A stretch of DNA of 64,000 bases from Picosynechococcus sp. PCC 7117 (GCF_001693275.1 NZ_CP016477.1:682001-746000); one strand, 5' to 3'; counted from the first letter of the stretch, positions 36,823 through 46,041 are shown. Numbers and translations: made by a program. The notes: generated by a model not told the origin, from the letters alone.

Positions 36823-37059
36823 ATGCGATGTGCCATTATTAGTCGTGCCGGTCAAACTCTGGCGCGCGGGAAGTTAGTCTTAACTTCGATCGAAAACGAT
36901 CAACAACGGCTTGATCTGGTTACGGACGGGGGTCGCTACCTAGAGGGAGGGCTGGTTGCTCCCGATGGTGATATGACCGAAGCCAGCCTAGAGCTATCGC
37001 GGAAATTTTTTGCGATGTGGGGTATGAGTAATCTCCAGCTACAAATCACCCTCCGCTAG
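36823..37059 (+). CDS. Small conserved hypothetical protein
   Basis: A 78-residue protein with a good ribosome site (AAGGAG, 9 nt before the ATG). It looks like a compact mixed alpha/beta domain: 'MRCAIISRAGQTLARGKLVL', 'QQRLDLVTDGGRYLEGGLVA', 'LQLQITLR'. No named family recognised. It sits between divergent msrB and converging argF. Coding character is good. Confidence 0.62.
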   Translation: MRCAIISRAGQTLARGKLVLTSIENDQQRLDLVTDGGRYLEGGLVAPDGDMTEASLELSRKFFAMWGMSNLQLQITLR

Positions 37060-37073
37060 ATCCATAATCAAAG

Positions 37074-37994
37074 TTAGACAATGCCAAGGAGACTGGCCAT
37101 CAGCGCTTTTTGGGCATGCATCCGGTTTTCGGCTTGATCCCAAATTTTGGCTTGGGGGCCTTCCATCACGTCGGCGGTAATTTCTTCGCCCCGATGGGCG
37201 GGCAAACAGTGGAGGGCGATCGCCTCTTTATCGGCAAGGGCCATGAGTTCGGCGTTAACTTGATAGGGTTGGAAAATGGGTACGCGACTGTTGGCGAGGT
37301 CTTCTTGGCCCATACTGGCCCACACATCGGTGTAGATGGCGTGGCAGCCTTCGGCGGCTTCCTTGGGATCATGGGTAATTAAAATTTGACTGCGATCGCC
37401 CGCAATGGCCTGGGCCTGGGCGACAATTTTCGGGCTAGGTTCATAATCTTTGGGGGTAGCGATGCGAATATTCATGCCGACTAACGCGCCACCGAGGAGG
37501 ATCGAGTGGGCCACATTGTTGCCATCGCCCACATAGGTCATGGTGAGACCTTCCAGTTGGCCAAAGGTTTCCTGCATCGTTTGCAGATCCGCCAACATCT
37601 GACAGGGGTGTTCTAGATCTGTAAGGGCGTTGATAATCGGCATTTCACAGTAATCAGCGAAGGTTTCGAGATCCTGTTGATCGAAGGTACGAATCGCCAA
37701 AATATCGAGGTAGCGGTCTAAAACCCTGGCGGTGTCCTCGATGGGCTCGCCGCGACCCACCTGGGTACGGTTTGGGTTCAGGTCAATGACATTGCCACCC
37801 AGTTGGTACATGGCCACGCTAAAGGAGACTCTGGTGCGGGTAGAGGCTTTGTAAAATAACAGGCCGAGGGTTTTGGGGCAGGTGGGGGCGATTTTTCCCT
37901 GTTTGAGATCTGCCGCCAGGTTTAGCAGGTCAATAATTTCTGTGCTGCTGAGATCTGCAATGCTCAGAAGATCCCGACCCTTGAGTGCATTCAT
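37074..37994 (-). CDS. argF: Ornithine carbamoyltransferase ArgF
   Basis: A 306-residue enzyme of arginine synthesis that joins carbamoyl phosphate and ornithine to citrulline. Signatures: carbamoyl phosphate site 'KASTRTRVSFSVAMYQLGG', 'TDLEHPCQMLADLQTMQE', 'MTYVGDGNNVAHSILLGGAL', 'TDVWASMGQED' and ornithine site 'ALHCLPAHRGEEI'. Length is normal. It is a single gene here; other arginine genes are elsewhere, as usual in cyanobacteria. Confidence 0.97.
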   Translation of the reverse strand: MNALKGRDLLSIADLSSTEIIDLLNLAADLKQGKIAPTCPKTLGLLFYKASTRTRVSFSVAMYQLGGNVIDLNPNRTQVGRGEPIEDTARVLDRYLDILAIRTFDQQDLETFADYCEMPIINALTDLEHPCQMLADLQTMQETFGQLEGLTMTYVGDGNNVAHSILLGGALVGMNIRIATPKDYEPSPKIVAQAQAIAGDRSQILITHDPKEAAEGCHAIYTDVWASMGQEDLANSRVPIFQPYQVNAELMALADKEAIALHCLPAHRGEEITADVMEGPQAKIWDQAENRMHAQKALMASLLGIV

Positions 37995-38228
37995 CCTGTT
38001 TTCGGCTCCTTACCGTGGCAAAAAAATCATTATAAGCTCCCCTCCAGATTCCACAAAAGCTTGCAAGGGCGATCGCCACTGGTCTTCGTCAGGAAATGTT
38101 GATGGCGATCCCAAGGGGGTGACACTTGAAAAACTGTCTACTTTTGGGGAGATGGGTGAAATCTGGTTTTAAAGTAGGATTGTAGCCATGATTTCGGCTT
38201 GTTTTTTGCGCTTTTAAATGGAATTGCC

Positions 38229-40142
38229 ATGAGCACTGCTCCCTACGACCAGATCCAATCTTTATCAGAAATTTGGGCGATCGCCGCCGAGCGTTATGCC
38301 GACATTGTTGCCCTCTATGATCCCCACCAAAAACCAGAATTCAAACTGACCTATCATCAGCTCTGGCAAGGGATTCAGCAGTTTGGGGCTGGCCTCCAGG
38401 CCCTCGGCCTCCAACCCCAGGAAAAAGTCGCCCTGATTGCGGATAATAGCCCCCGTTGGTTCATCGCCGATCAAGGTAGTATTGCGGCGGGGGCCGTGAA
38501 TGCGGTGCGCTCATCCCAGGCAGAAAAACAAGAACTGCTCTACATCTACACTGACAGCGAAAGTCGATTTCTCATCGTCGAAGACCGCAAAACCTTTGAA
38601 CGCCTCAATCCAGAAATTACAAATCTCCAACCCAGGGCCGTCATTTTCCTCACCGACGAAGAAGTACCAGAAACGGAACTCCCGATTTTTAACTTTTCCC
38701 AACTGATGACCCTCGGCAGCCAAGAACCCCTGACGATGCCTGGGCGATCGCCCCAAGATTTGATGACCTTGATCTACACTTCTGGGACGACGGGCAAACC
38801 TAAAGGGGTGATGCTTTCCCACGGCAATGTCCTCTACCAAGTGCGCAACCTCGACCAGGTGATCCAACCGAATCCTGGCGATGTCACCCTCAGCATTCTC
38901 CCCACCTGGCATTCCTACGAACGGGCTGCTGAATATTTCCTCCTATCCCAGGGCTGCACCCAAATTTATACGAATATCCGCAACATCAAAAAAGATCTCC
39001 AAACCTACAAGCCCGGTTACATGGTTGCGGTGCCGCGCATTTGGGAATCGATTTACGAAGGAGTGCAGAAAAATCTCCGGGAACAACCCGCCAAGAAACA
39101 AAAGCTGGTGAACTTTTTCCTCACCTGCTCCCAAAATTATGTCCTGGCCCAGCGCATCGCCAACAACCTCAGCCTGGAGCATTTCCATGTTTCTCCCCTG
39201 ACGCGGTTAATGGCCAGAGCAAAGGCGATCGCCCTTTACCCCTTTCACCTCCTCGGCAACAAACTCGTTTACGAAAAAATTCGGGGGGCCACTGGCGGCA
39301 AAATTCGCTACGTAATCAGCGGCGGCGGCTCCCTCGCCCAACACATCGACACCTTCTTTGAAATCGTGGGGATCAATATCCTCGTGGGTTATGGCCTCAC
39401 CGAAACTTCTCCTGTGACCAATGCCCGTCGGCCAGAACGCAATGTGCGTGGTTCTGCTGGCCCCGCCCTCAAGGGCACCGAAATTCGCATTGTTGATCCC
39501 GAAACGCGACAAACCCTCTCCCAAGGCCAAAAGGGACTGGTTTTAATCCGTGGCCCCCAGGTGATGCAGGGCTACTACCGCAAACCCGAAGCCACCGCCA
39601 AGGCCATTGACCCCGAAGGTTGGTTTGACAGTGGCGACCTCGGCTGGGTGACGCCGCAGGGGGATCTCGTTTTAACTGGGCGGGCAAAAGATACTATTGT
39701 CCTCACCAACGGCGAAAACATCGAACCCCAACCCATCGAAGATGCCTGCGCCCGCAGCCCCTACATCGATCAAATTATGCTGGTGGGCCAGGATCAAAAA
39801 TCCCTCGGTGCTTTAATTGTGCCGAACCTCGAAGCCCTCGGCCAGTGGGTGTCCCAGGGTGGCCTCGGTTTACAATTGCCAAATCCTGACATCCCTTCAG
39901 AACAACTGCCCCAAACGGATTTGTACAGTAAGCCAGTCTTGAATTTATTTAAACAGGAGCTGAATCGAGAAATTAAAAATCGGCCTGGCTATCGGGTGGA
40001 TGACCGCATTAGTGATTTTGCGTTGATTTTGGAGCCTTTTTCCATTGAGAATGGCCTGATGACCCAGACGCTAAAGGTAAAGCGGCCAGTGGTGGCAGAG
40101 AAATATGCGGCCTTAATTGCTTCCCTTTACGACAAAGATTAA
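38229..40142 (+). CDS. aas: Acyl-ACP synthetase / long-chain fatty acid ligase
   Basis: 637 residues from the ATG at 38229; the upstream in-frame start at 38199 adds non-conserved residues. An AMP-forming enzyme that activates free fatty acids; in cyanobacteria the product is acyl-ACP (Slr1609 / A0675 type), which allows fatty acid uptake and recycling. Signature 'MTLIYTSGTTGKPKGVMLSH' (P-loop), 'GYGLTETSPVTNARRPERNV', 'GWFDSGDLGWVTPQGDLVLT' and 'GRAKDTIVLTNGENIEPQPI'. Its length, with an insertion near 270-345, suits the long-chain class. Confidence 0.92.
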   Translation: MSTAPYDQIQSLSEIWAIAAERYADIVALYDPHQKPEFKLTYHQLWQGIQQFGAGLQALGLQPQEKVALIADNSPRWFIADQGSIAAGAVNAVRSSQAEKQELLYIYTDSESRFLIVEDRKTFERLNPEITNLQPRAVIFLTDEEVPETELPIFNFSQLMTLGSQEPLTMPGRSPQDLMTLIYTSGTTGKPKGVMLSHGNVLYQVRNLDQVIQPNPGDVTLSILPTWHSYERAAEYFLLSQGCTQIYTNIRNIKKDLQTYKPGYMVAVPRIWESIYEGVQKNLREQPAKKQKLVNFFLTCSQNYVLAQRIANNLSLEHFHVSPLTRLMARAKAIALYPFHLLGNKLVYEKIRGATGGKIRYVISGGGSLAQHIDTFFEIVGINILVGYGLTETSPVTNARRPERNVRGSAGPALKGTEIRIVDPETRQTLSQGQKGLVLIRGPQVMQGYYRKPEATAKAIDPEGWFDSGDLGWVTPQGDLVLTGRAKDTIVLTNGENIEPQPIEDACARSPYIDQIMLVGQDQKSLGALIVPNLEALGQWVSQGGLGLQLPNPDIPSEQLPQTDLYSKPVLNLFKQELNREIKNRPGYRVDDRISDFALILEPFSIENGLMTQTLKVKRPVVAEKYAALIASLYDKD

Positions 40143-40262
40143 GCGATCCGAATGGCGGAATCTTCGGGTATTGATGCTACCCTGAAAATATTTTGCAGAT
40201 AGGGCACCTTTAGCCCACTGATTTAACAAAACCGAGTTACATTTCTCTAGGAAAACATTCAC

Positions 40263-40706
40263 ATGGACGGAAACCAAGTGCCTACTGTTACCCTCAAACG
40301 CCCAATTAATCTGAAGGTCATCGTGACCCCCCGCTGGAAAGAGGAAGTACAGCAGCAACTCCAGGGACAAATAGCGACTTTTGATGGTCAATTACAACAA
40401 CTGGATGTCCAAGGAAATCGCACCATTAGTGAACTCCAACAACAGGGCAATACCCCCCAGGTCGCTCAACAAATGGAAAATATTCAACTCCAGGTTAACC
40501 AAAAAAAGCGGGAACTCCTTGAGAAGAAAAACCAAGTGCTCCAGCAGCTCCAACAGGTACAAAACTTAGAATTAGATCAAGAGTTTCTCCAGGGTCAGAT
40601 GGAGAGTTTCTTTGAAGTGAAAGTGGGCGATAATCTGGTGCGCAAGCTGAATGTTGAACTTGTGGTCCGGGATGGTGTTGTTGAAGAAATTCGCGGCGAC
40701 CTCTAA
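40263..40706 (+). CDS. YlqD-family coiled-coil protein
   Basis: A 147-residue protein with an N-terminal strand ('VTLKRPINLKVIVTPRWKEE'), a long glutamine-rich coiled coil (about 30-105, e.g. 'VQQQLQGQIATFDGQLQQLD', 'NIQLQVNQKKRELLEKKNQV') and a C-terminal strand pair ('FFEVKVGDNLVRKLNVELVV'). This matches the YlqD family, of unknown function. A terminator follows, so it forms its own transcription unit between aas and tyrA. Confidence 0.8.
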   Translation: MDGNQVPTVTLKRPINLKVIVTPRWKEEVQQQLQGQIATFDGQLQQLDVQGNRTISELQQQGNTPQVAQQMENIQLQVNQKKRELLEKKNQVLQQLQQVQNLELDQEFLQGQMESFFEVKVGDNLVRKLNVELVVRDGVVEEIRGDL

Positions 40707-40740
40707 TTTTTTTGTGATTGCTGTCGCGTGACAGTGTTCG

Positions 40741-40776
40741 GCTCCCCCGATGACACTTGCGGTGCGGGGGATTTTT
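40741..40776 (+). terminator. Rho-independent terminator after the ylqD-like gene
   Basis: TCCCCCG / CGGGGGA stem with a 16-nt loop followed by TTTTT. It ends just before tyrA, and it argues against the upstream ATG of tyrA at 40757, which would fall inside the loop. Confidence 0.82.
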
Positions 40777-40792
40777 AATGGGGAAAAAATTC

Positions 40793-41629
40793 ATGAAAAT
40801 TGGCATTGTCGGGCTGGGTTTAATCGGTGGATCTTTGGCGATCGCCTTCCGGGAAAAAGGCTTAGAAGTGTTGGGTATTTCCCGGAAAAATACAACCTGC
40901 GAAACGGCCTTGAGGAAGGGAATTGTCGACCAAGCCAGCACAGATTTTTCTCTTCTCAAGGATACGGATGTGGTGTTTCTCTGCACGCCGATCAAAGCGA
41001 TTTTGCCCACGGCTCAAACCCTTATTCCCCACCTCAAATCCACGGCGATTTTGACCGATGTGGCCTCGGTGAAGGGGGAAATTGTCCAGGCGATCGCCCC
41101 GCTGTGGCCCAATTTTGTCGGGGGACATCCCATGGCGGGCACAGCCGAACAAGGTATTGACGCCGCACTCCCCGGATTGTTTATCAACGCACCCTACGTT
41201 TTAACGCCGACCAATGAAACTTCCCCTGATGCGGTAAAAATCCTTAAAGACTTAATCACGCTGCTCCAGAGCCGTTTCTACTGCTGCGCCCCAGAGATTC
41301 ACGATCAAGCGGTGGCCTGGATTTCCCATTTGCCCGTTTACGTTAGTGCGAGTCTGATCGCGGCCTGTGGGTCAGAAATTAATTCAGAAGTGCTACAAAT
41401 GGCCCAAGCTCTGGCAAGTTCTGGCTTTCGGGATACCAGTCGTGTCGGCGGTGGCAATCCAGAATTGGGGTTGATGATGGCCCAGGGGAATCAACAGGCG
41501 TTGTTAAAATCCCTCACCCATTATCGGCAGCAGTTAGATCAAGTCATTGCAGATCTTGAAACAGAAAACTGGGAGGCGATCGCCCAATTCCTCGCAGCGA
41601 CCCAACAACAGCGGCCCGACTTTCTCTAG
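40793..41629 (+). CDS. tyrA: Prephenate / arogenate dehydrogenase TyrA
   Basis: 278 residues from the ATG at 40793, preceded by GGGGAA. An ATG at 40778 is possible. NADP-binding 'MKIGIVGLGLIGGSLAIAFR' and conserved 'VVFLCTPIKAILPTAQTLIP', 'DVASVKGEIVQAIAPLWPNF', 'GGHPMAGTAEQGIDAALPGL' (catalytic His) and 'QAVAWISHLPVYVSASLIAA'. In cyanobacteria the enzyme usually prefers arogenate, giving tyrosine. It follows a terminator, so has its own promoter. Confidence 0.93.
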   Translation: MKIGIVGLGLIGGSLAIAFREKGLEVLGISRKNTTCETALRKGIVDQASTDFSLLKDTDVVFLCTPIKAILPTAQTLIPHLKSTAILTDVASVKGEIVQAIAPLWPNFVGGHPMAGTAEQGIDAALPGLFINAPYVLTPTNETSPDAVKILKDLITLLQSRFYCCAPEIHDQAVAWISHLPVYVSASLIAACGSEINSEVLQMAQALASSGFRDTSRVGGGNPELGLMMAQGNQQALLKSLTHYRQQLDQVIADLETENWEAIAQFLAATQQQRPDFL

Positions 41630-41697
41630 ATTCCAGGAGTACAATGGAGGTAGGAGGAAGTCGAAGGATTCAACTGAAATGATCCTCGCCAGCGACC

Positions 41698-42366
41698 ATG
41701 GATCTTCCACCCACCAATGATTTCTGTGCCGATCCCACCGTTGCGTTACGCCAGCGGATGGTTAAGCAGCAAATTATCGCCAGGGGCGTGAACGATCCAG
41801 CCGTCTTAGCCGCGCTCCAGCAAGTGCCCCGGCATCGCTTTGTGCCCGCTTCTCTCCAGAATCTTGCCTACGCCGATCAACCCCTCACCATCGGCTATGG
41901 CCAAACCATTTCCCAGCCCTATATCGTCGCCTACATGACCGAAGCGGCCCACCTGACGCCCAGCAGCAAAGTTTTAGAAATTGGTACGGGGTGCGGTTAT
42001 CAAGCGGCAATCCTCGCCGAAATTGCCCAGGAAGTTTTTACCGTTGAAGTTGTGCCCGAATTAGCCCGGCAAGCCCGCGATCGCCTGGAAAAATTGGGCT
42101 ATCAAAATATTCACTATAAAATCGGTGACGGTTACCAGGGCTGGTCAGAATTTGCTCCCTACGACGCGATCCTTGTTACGGCGGCCCCAGACCATCGGCC
42201 CCAACCGTTACTGCAACAATTGGCCGTGGGCGGTCACCTGGTAATTCCTGTGGGCACCGTCGGCCAACGCCTTGAAGTCCTCCACAAAACCAGCACTGAC
42301 TTGGAAATGGAAAAGGCGATCGCTGTGCGGTTTGTGCCACTCCAGGGCCACAGCTACGGATTTTGA
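41698..42366 (+). CDS. pcm: Protein-L-isoaspartate O-methyltransferase Pcm
   Basis: A 222-residue repair enzyme that methylates isoaspartyl residues in aged proteins using S-adenosylmethionine. Motif I is 'KVLEIGTGCGYQAAILAEIA'; upstream substrate region 'VPRHRFVPASLQNLAYADQP' and 'LTIGYGQTISQPYIVAYMTE' are typical. The C-terminus ends 'VRFVPLQGHSYGF'. The last 27 codons are duplicated just downstream (42385-42489). Length is standard, so this copy is intact. Confidence 0.95.
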   Translation: MDLPPTNDFCADPTVALRQRMVKQQIIARGVNDPAVLAALQQVPRHRFVPASLQNLAYADQPLTIGYGQTISQPYIVAYMTEAAHLTPSSKVLEIGTGCGYQAAILAEIAQEVFTVEVVPELARQARDRLEKLGYQNIHYKIGDGYQGWSEFAPYDAILVTAAPDHRPQPLLQQLAVGGHLVIPVGTVGQRLEVLHKTSTDLEMEKAIAVRFVPLQGHSYGF

Positions 42367-42384
42367 AACAATTTTTTGACGCGA

Positions 42385-42489
42385 AAAACCAGCACTGACT
42401 TGGAAATGGAAAAGGCGATCTCGGAGAGATCCGCTGTGCGGCACGCTGTGCGGTTTGTGCCACTCCAGGGTCACAGCTACGGATTTTGA
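42385..42489 (+). repeat. Duplicated 3' end of pcm, with 24-nt insertion
   Basis: A second copy of the final part of pcm, beginning AAAACCAGCACTGACTTGG and ending at a TGA at 42487-42489. It is almost identical to 42286-42366 except for a 24-nt insertion inside the HIP1 site, which keeps the reading frame and includes a GATCTC-GGA-GAGATC inverted repeat and a doubled GCTGTGCGG. There is no start codon in frame, so it is not a gene; it is a partial tandem duplication. Confidence 0.9.
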
Positions 42490-42490
42490 A

Positions 42491-42626
42491 CAAATTTGGA
42501 TAGGTCACCAGATTAATTGTCCCATCTCTATTGCTCGCATCGAGGGCATTGCCTTCCTGGAGAGTGACCCAGACGGTTTGGGAATCCGGCGCAACGGCCA
42601 CATATTTTGTGGAGGCGATCGCCTAA
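42491..42626 (-). pseudogene. Fragment of choice-of-anchor I / esterase-like propeller protein
   Basis: On the minus strand a short frame reads 'TKYVAVAPDSQTVWVTLQEG' then 'NALDASNRDGTINLVTYPNL'. Large secreted choice-of-anchor I proteins contain both blocks, 'EYVAVSPD..AWVTLQENNA' and 'NGLDASDRDG.INI', but well apart. Here they are fused, as if the stretch between was deleted. No start or remaining domains are present. The identification is from memory of the family. Confidence 0.5.
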
Positions 42627-42666
42627 AATTGAACCAGCTTTCTCTACACCTTTTCTTTTTGTTATC

Positions 42667-43041
42667 GTGACTTTGCCTCCCCTAACAACGGACACTATTC
42701 AGCAAATCATCGACGATCGCCTTGAGGATGAAACGCTCCATCAGTTGGTCTGGCATTACCTCGGCTACCGTTACGATGAAACTCAAAAATGCTGGAATCT
42801 TGACCAAGTTGATTTAGCCTGGGCCGAAAAATATCCAGAACCGCCTAAGTTTATCGAGGAGCGTCCCCCCACGGTGCAACTGACCCGCTCGATCCCCAAA
42901 CCCTATAAGGCTCTGCTCAAGGAAAAAATGGGCTTTAAGGGCTACACAGTTGATCAACTGATTCCGCGCCTGACGCGGCGGGCGACCATGGCCAGTTGGC
43001 TCCTTAGCTATATGGCCCAACACGATTTGTTAGAGGTTTAG
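42667..43041 (+). CDS. Small conserved hypothetical protein
   Basis: About 124 residues from a GTG at 42667; the upstream in-frame ATG at 42607 would run into the gene-fragment region and HIP1 site. Conserved-looking parts are 'DRLEDETLHQLVWHYLGYRY', 'CWNLDQVDLAWAEKYPEPPK' and 'ALLKEKMGFKGYTVDQLIPR'. No family recognised. The MOSC gene starts 3 nt after its stop, so the two are one operon. Confidence 0.68.
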   Translation: MTLPPLTTDTIQQIIDDRLEDETLHQLVWHYLGYRYDETQKCWNLDQVDLAWAEKYPEPPKFIEERPPTVQLTRSIPKPYKALLKEKMGFKGYTVDQLIPRLTRRATMASWLLSYMAQHDLLEV

Positions 43042-43044
43042 CGG

Positions 43045-43854
43045 GTGGTACGGGTTTCGGCTTTATGGATTTATCCGGTGAAGTCCTGCGGCGGGATCGC
43101 TTTGGAGACAGTGGAAGTTTTGACCCAAGGTTTTCAAGGCGATCGCCAATGGATGATTGTTGATACCGACGGGAAATTTCTCAGTCAACGGCAATATCCT
43201 CAACTGGCCAGGGTTAAGCCCCACATGACAGAGGATAATCTAACCTTAACTTTTGATGATTTTTCGCCCCTGAAACTGTCTCCCAAAACCGTAGGCTCCC
43301 TCAAACCTGTGACAATCTGGCGCAACCAGACCCAAGCCCTTGACCAAGGCCCTGAAGCTGCCGCTTGGTTTTCGGAGGTGCTACAAACCCCCTGCCGTCT
43401 CGTGCGTCAATCCCCCGATCATCCCCGGCCCGTTAACCCAAAATATGCCCTGTGGGAAACCCAAAATGTCAGTTTTGCCGATGGTTATCCGGTGCTCCTC
43501 ACTAATACTGCTTCTTTAAAGCTGCTGGAAGAAAAATTAGGGGCAGCCGTTTCGATGAATCAGTTTCGTCCTAACCTAGTGGTTGAGACAGCACAACCTT
43601 TTGCGGAAGATCATTGGCAGACTGTGGACATTGGTGGCACGACCTTTGTCACCGCCAAACCCTGCGAACGTTGCATTGTGATTACGACGAATCAAACCAC
43701 AGGCGATCGCCACCCAAACCAAGAACCCCTCCGCACCTTGGGTACTTTTCGACGCACTGCCAAAGGCATTCTTTTTGGCATTAACCTCATGCCTACCAGT
43801 TCAGGCAAGATTTCAGTGGGGGATGCTGTGATCCTGAATCCAATGTCTTCTTAA
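43045..43854 (+). CDS. MOSC-domain protein (YcbX/mARC-like)
   Basis: 269 residues from a GTG start. The N-terminal MOSC beta-barrel ('VSALWIYPVKSCGGIALETV', 'QGDRQWMIVDTDGKFLSQRQ') is followed by the MOSC domain ('VSMNQFRPNLVVETAQPFAE', 'FVTAKPCERCIVITTNQTTG', with the conserved Cys that can hold a molybdenum cofactor). Relatives reduce N-hydroxylated compounds. It is cotranscribed with the small gene before it. Substrate not known. Confidence 0.9.
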   Translation: MVRVSALWIYPVKSCGGIALETVEVLTQGFQGDRQWMIVDTDGKFLSQRQYPQLARVKPHMTEDNLTLTFDDFSPLKLSPKTVGSLKPVTIWRNQTQALDQGPEAAAWFSEVLQTPCRLVRQSPDHPRPVNPKYALWETQNVSFADGYPVLLTNTASLKLLEEKLGAAVSMNQFRPNLVVETAQPFAEDHWQTVDIGGTTFVTAKPCERCIVITTNQTTGDRHPNQEPLRTLGTFRRTAKGILFGINLMPTSSGKISVGDAVILNPMSS

Positions 43855-43876
43855 CACTCCCTGTCCTCAACAGTTA

Positions 43877-45397
43877 TTAAACCTGAAGGCAGCGAATCGC
43901 TTCCAACATTCCCCTGGCCTTATCAAGGGTTTCCTGGTATTCCCGTTCCGGTTCCGAATCTGCGACAATGCCTGCGCCTGCCTGGACAAAGACCTGGTGC
44001 TGATTCCCCTGCGATCGCACAATCATGCTCCGGATCGTAATCGCCGTATTCAGTTGGCCTTCAAAATCGTAGTAACCGTAGACGCCAGAGTAGGGGCCGC
44101 GCCGTTCGGGTTCCAGTTCATTGATAATTTCTAAAGCCCGAATTTTCGGCGCACCGCTGACTGTTCCGGCGGGAAAACAAGCCTGTAATAAATTCCAAGC
44201 CGATTGGTCGGGGGCTAAATCTCCCATCACATTACTCACGATGTGCATTACGTGGGAATAGCGTTCGATGATCATCAAATCCCCAACCGTCACCGTACCT
44301 TTTTCGCAGACGCGACCGAGATCATTGCGGCCCAAATCTACAAGCATCACGTGTTCAGCGATTTCCTTAGGGTCGGCCAAGAGGTCTTTTTCTAACGCTA
44401 AATCCTCAGCTTGGGTTTTCCCCCGGCGTCGCGTGCCCGCAATCGGTCGGAGCATCGCCTGGAGTTTTCCGTCTGGCGTTTGCTCGGCTTTGACCATAAT
44501 CTCTGGGCTAGAGCCGATGAGTTGCCAGTCCCCAAAATTGTAAAAAGACATGTAGGGGGAAGGGTTAATCAGGCGCAGGGAACGGTAGAGATCAAAGGGA
44601 TGGCCTTCGTAGCTCGTCTGGAGCCGCTGGGACAGCACCACCTGAAAAATATCTCCGGCCTTAATGTATTCCTTTGCCTTGGCGATGTTCTGGCAGAATT
44701 GTGCTTGGGAAGTGTTGCTTTCGTACTTGAGGGCTTCCCCGTCTGGGTTGGCGAGCCATTCTAAGGGTTTGGCGGCAACGGGCAAAGGCAACTTGAGCTT
44801 GAGGACTAATTTCGTCACGCGATCGCAGGCATTTAGGTAGGCTTCTTCTAGGGGCACCGCCGGATCCCGCAGGTCAGCATAGGTGATGACCCAAATCTTG
44901 CGTTTAACTTGGTCAAAAATAATCAAGCTATCAATTTGCATCCAGAGGCCATCGGGCAGATCCTCTTCTTGGCGTTCGTACACTGGCACCCGTGGCTCGA
45001 TCCAGCGCATCAACTCATAGCCCCACATCCCAAATAGGCCACCAATCCCCGGTGGTAATTCCGGCAGTTGGACAGGCTTAATGCTGGCGAGACATTGGGC
45101 CAACACATCAAAGGGATTGCCGCTAAATTCTTGGACAGCCCCATCACGGAATTTTTGCGTGGTGCGATCGCCTTTATTTTCTAAGACCCAAACCGGATCG
45201 CAACCGAGGAAACTATAGCGACCAATATTTTCGCCCCCCTCAACGGACTCCAGCAGAAAATTGTAGGGTTGATCTGCACAAACCTTGTACCAAGCCGACA
45301 CTGGCGTTTCGAGATCCGCCACCCACTCCTGATAGACCGGAATAAAATTACCCTGTTGACTGAGATGCCGAAACTGCTCGAAATCAGGAAAAATCAT
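43877..45397 (-). CDS. trpE: Anthranilate synthase component I
   Basis: 506 residues from the ATG at 45397; the longer reading from 45475 adds a hydrophobic stretch not seen in the family. It makes anthranilate from chorismate with a glutaminase partner. Motifs: tryptophan feedback site 'NFLLESVEGGENIGRYSFLG', 'EYIKAGDIFQVVLSQRLQTS', 'GSSPEIMVKAEQ', 'HVMLVDLGRNDLGRVCEKGT' and 'VSGAPKIRALEIINELEPER'. It lies downstream of psaD on the same strand, an order I also recall from Synechocystis. No leader peptide with Trp codons is seen. Confidence 0.92.
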   Translation of the reverse strand: MIFPDFEQFRHLSQQGNFIPVYQEWVADLETPVSAWYKVCADQPYNFLLESVEGGENIGRYSFLGCDPVWVLENKGDRTTQKFRDGAVQEFSGNPFDVLAQCLASIKPVQLPELPPGIGGLFGMWGYELMRWIEPRVPVYERQEEDLPDGLWMQIDSLIIFDQVKRKIWVITYADLRDPAVPLEEAYLNACDRVTKLVLKLKLPLPVAAKPLEWLANPDGEALKYESNTSQAQFCQNIAKAKEYIKAGDIFQVVLSQRLQTSYEGHPFDLYRSLRLINPSPYMSFYNFGDWQLIGSSPEIMVKAEQTPDGKLQAMLRPIAGTRRRGKTQAEDLALEKDLLADPKEIAEHVMLVDLGRNDLGRVCEKGTVTVGDLMIIERYSHVMHIVSNVMGDLAPDQSAWNLLQACFPAGTVSGAPKIRALEIINELEPERRGPYSGVYGYYDFEGQLNTAITIRSMIVRSQGNQHQVFVQAGAGIVADSEPEREYQETLDKARGMLEAIRCLQV

Positions 45398-45612
45398 AGG
45401 AAATGCGTCGGTCGCCTGGGGCACATGGAGGGCCGCTGGGACGATAGATAAAAGTAAAAATAGAGCTAGACACAAAGAAGCGGAAGCCTTTTGTTCAGCT
45501 TTTCATCATAACAGACTTTCCTCATCGGTCTGGGCTAATCGCCGCCACCAAGAAAGCCTTCATAACTCAAACTAAAACTGTCAACTTCCGCCCGGACTGT
45601 TGTGGTAAAAAT

Positions 45613-46041
45613 CTAGGCTTCGTAGGGGGCCACACCAGAAAACTTCAGGGTTGCCGGTTCGGGGTTGCTCCCGATATTGCGGTCAACTTTTCCTTTGTAT
45701 TCGCGACCTTCGTTTACCTTCTCAGAAGGTACACCATCGAGAGGATAGAGGAACTGAGTTTCGCCGGAGGGGAAGACACGGTAAATCTTATAGTCGGTAA
45801 TCTTGGGCTTAAATTGTGTTTTCAGCTGAGTCCCGAGGGCAAGGCACTGTTCCTTGCGGGCAAAGTACATGAGGTTATCGCCTTCGTTCATGACCGCTGC
45901 ACCACCGGTGGGCAGTTCAAAAACCTGCTCTTTTGCGCTAGACCAGGTGATGGCGTATTTTTCCTCCCGTTCAGCAGCGGCGAGTAGACCACCCGTGCTG
46001 CCACCGAATTTCGGTGTTTTTCCAGTAAGCTCGTTAGACAT
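45613..46041 (-). CDS. psaD: Photosystem I subunit II PsaD
   Basis: 142 residues from the ATG at 46041 (an in-frame TTG two codons upstream is not used). A stromal photosystem I subunit that docks ferredoxin. Typical blocks: '[20 protein letters not shown]', '[20 protein letters not shown]', '[20 protein letters not shown]', '[20 protein letters not shown]' and '[20 protein letters not shown]'. Followed by trpE. Length is standard. Confidence 0.98.
   Translation of the reverse strand: MSNELTGKTPKFGGSTGGLLAAAEREEKYAITWSSAKEQVFELPTGGAAVMNEGDNLMYFARKEQCLALGTQLKTQFKPKITDYKIYRVFPSGETQFLYPLDGVPSEKVNEGREYKGKVDRNIGSNPEPATLKFSGVAPYEA

Noticed and set aside
42176-42601. 141-residue minus-strand frame across the pcm 3' end
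   Set aside because: It is created by the duplicated pcm 3' end in antisense plus a gene fragment; not a real protein.
45521-45562. 13-codon minus-strand frame upstream of trpE as a possible leader peptide
   Set aside because: It contains no Trp codons and no attenuator hairpins were seen.
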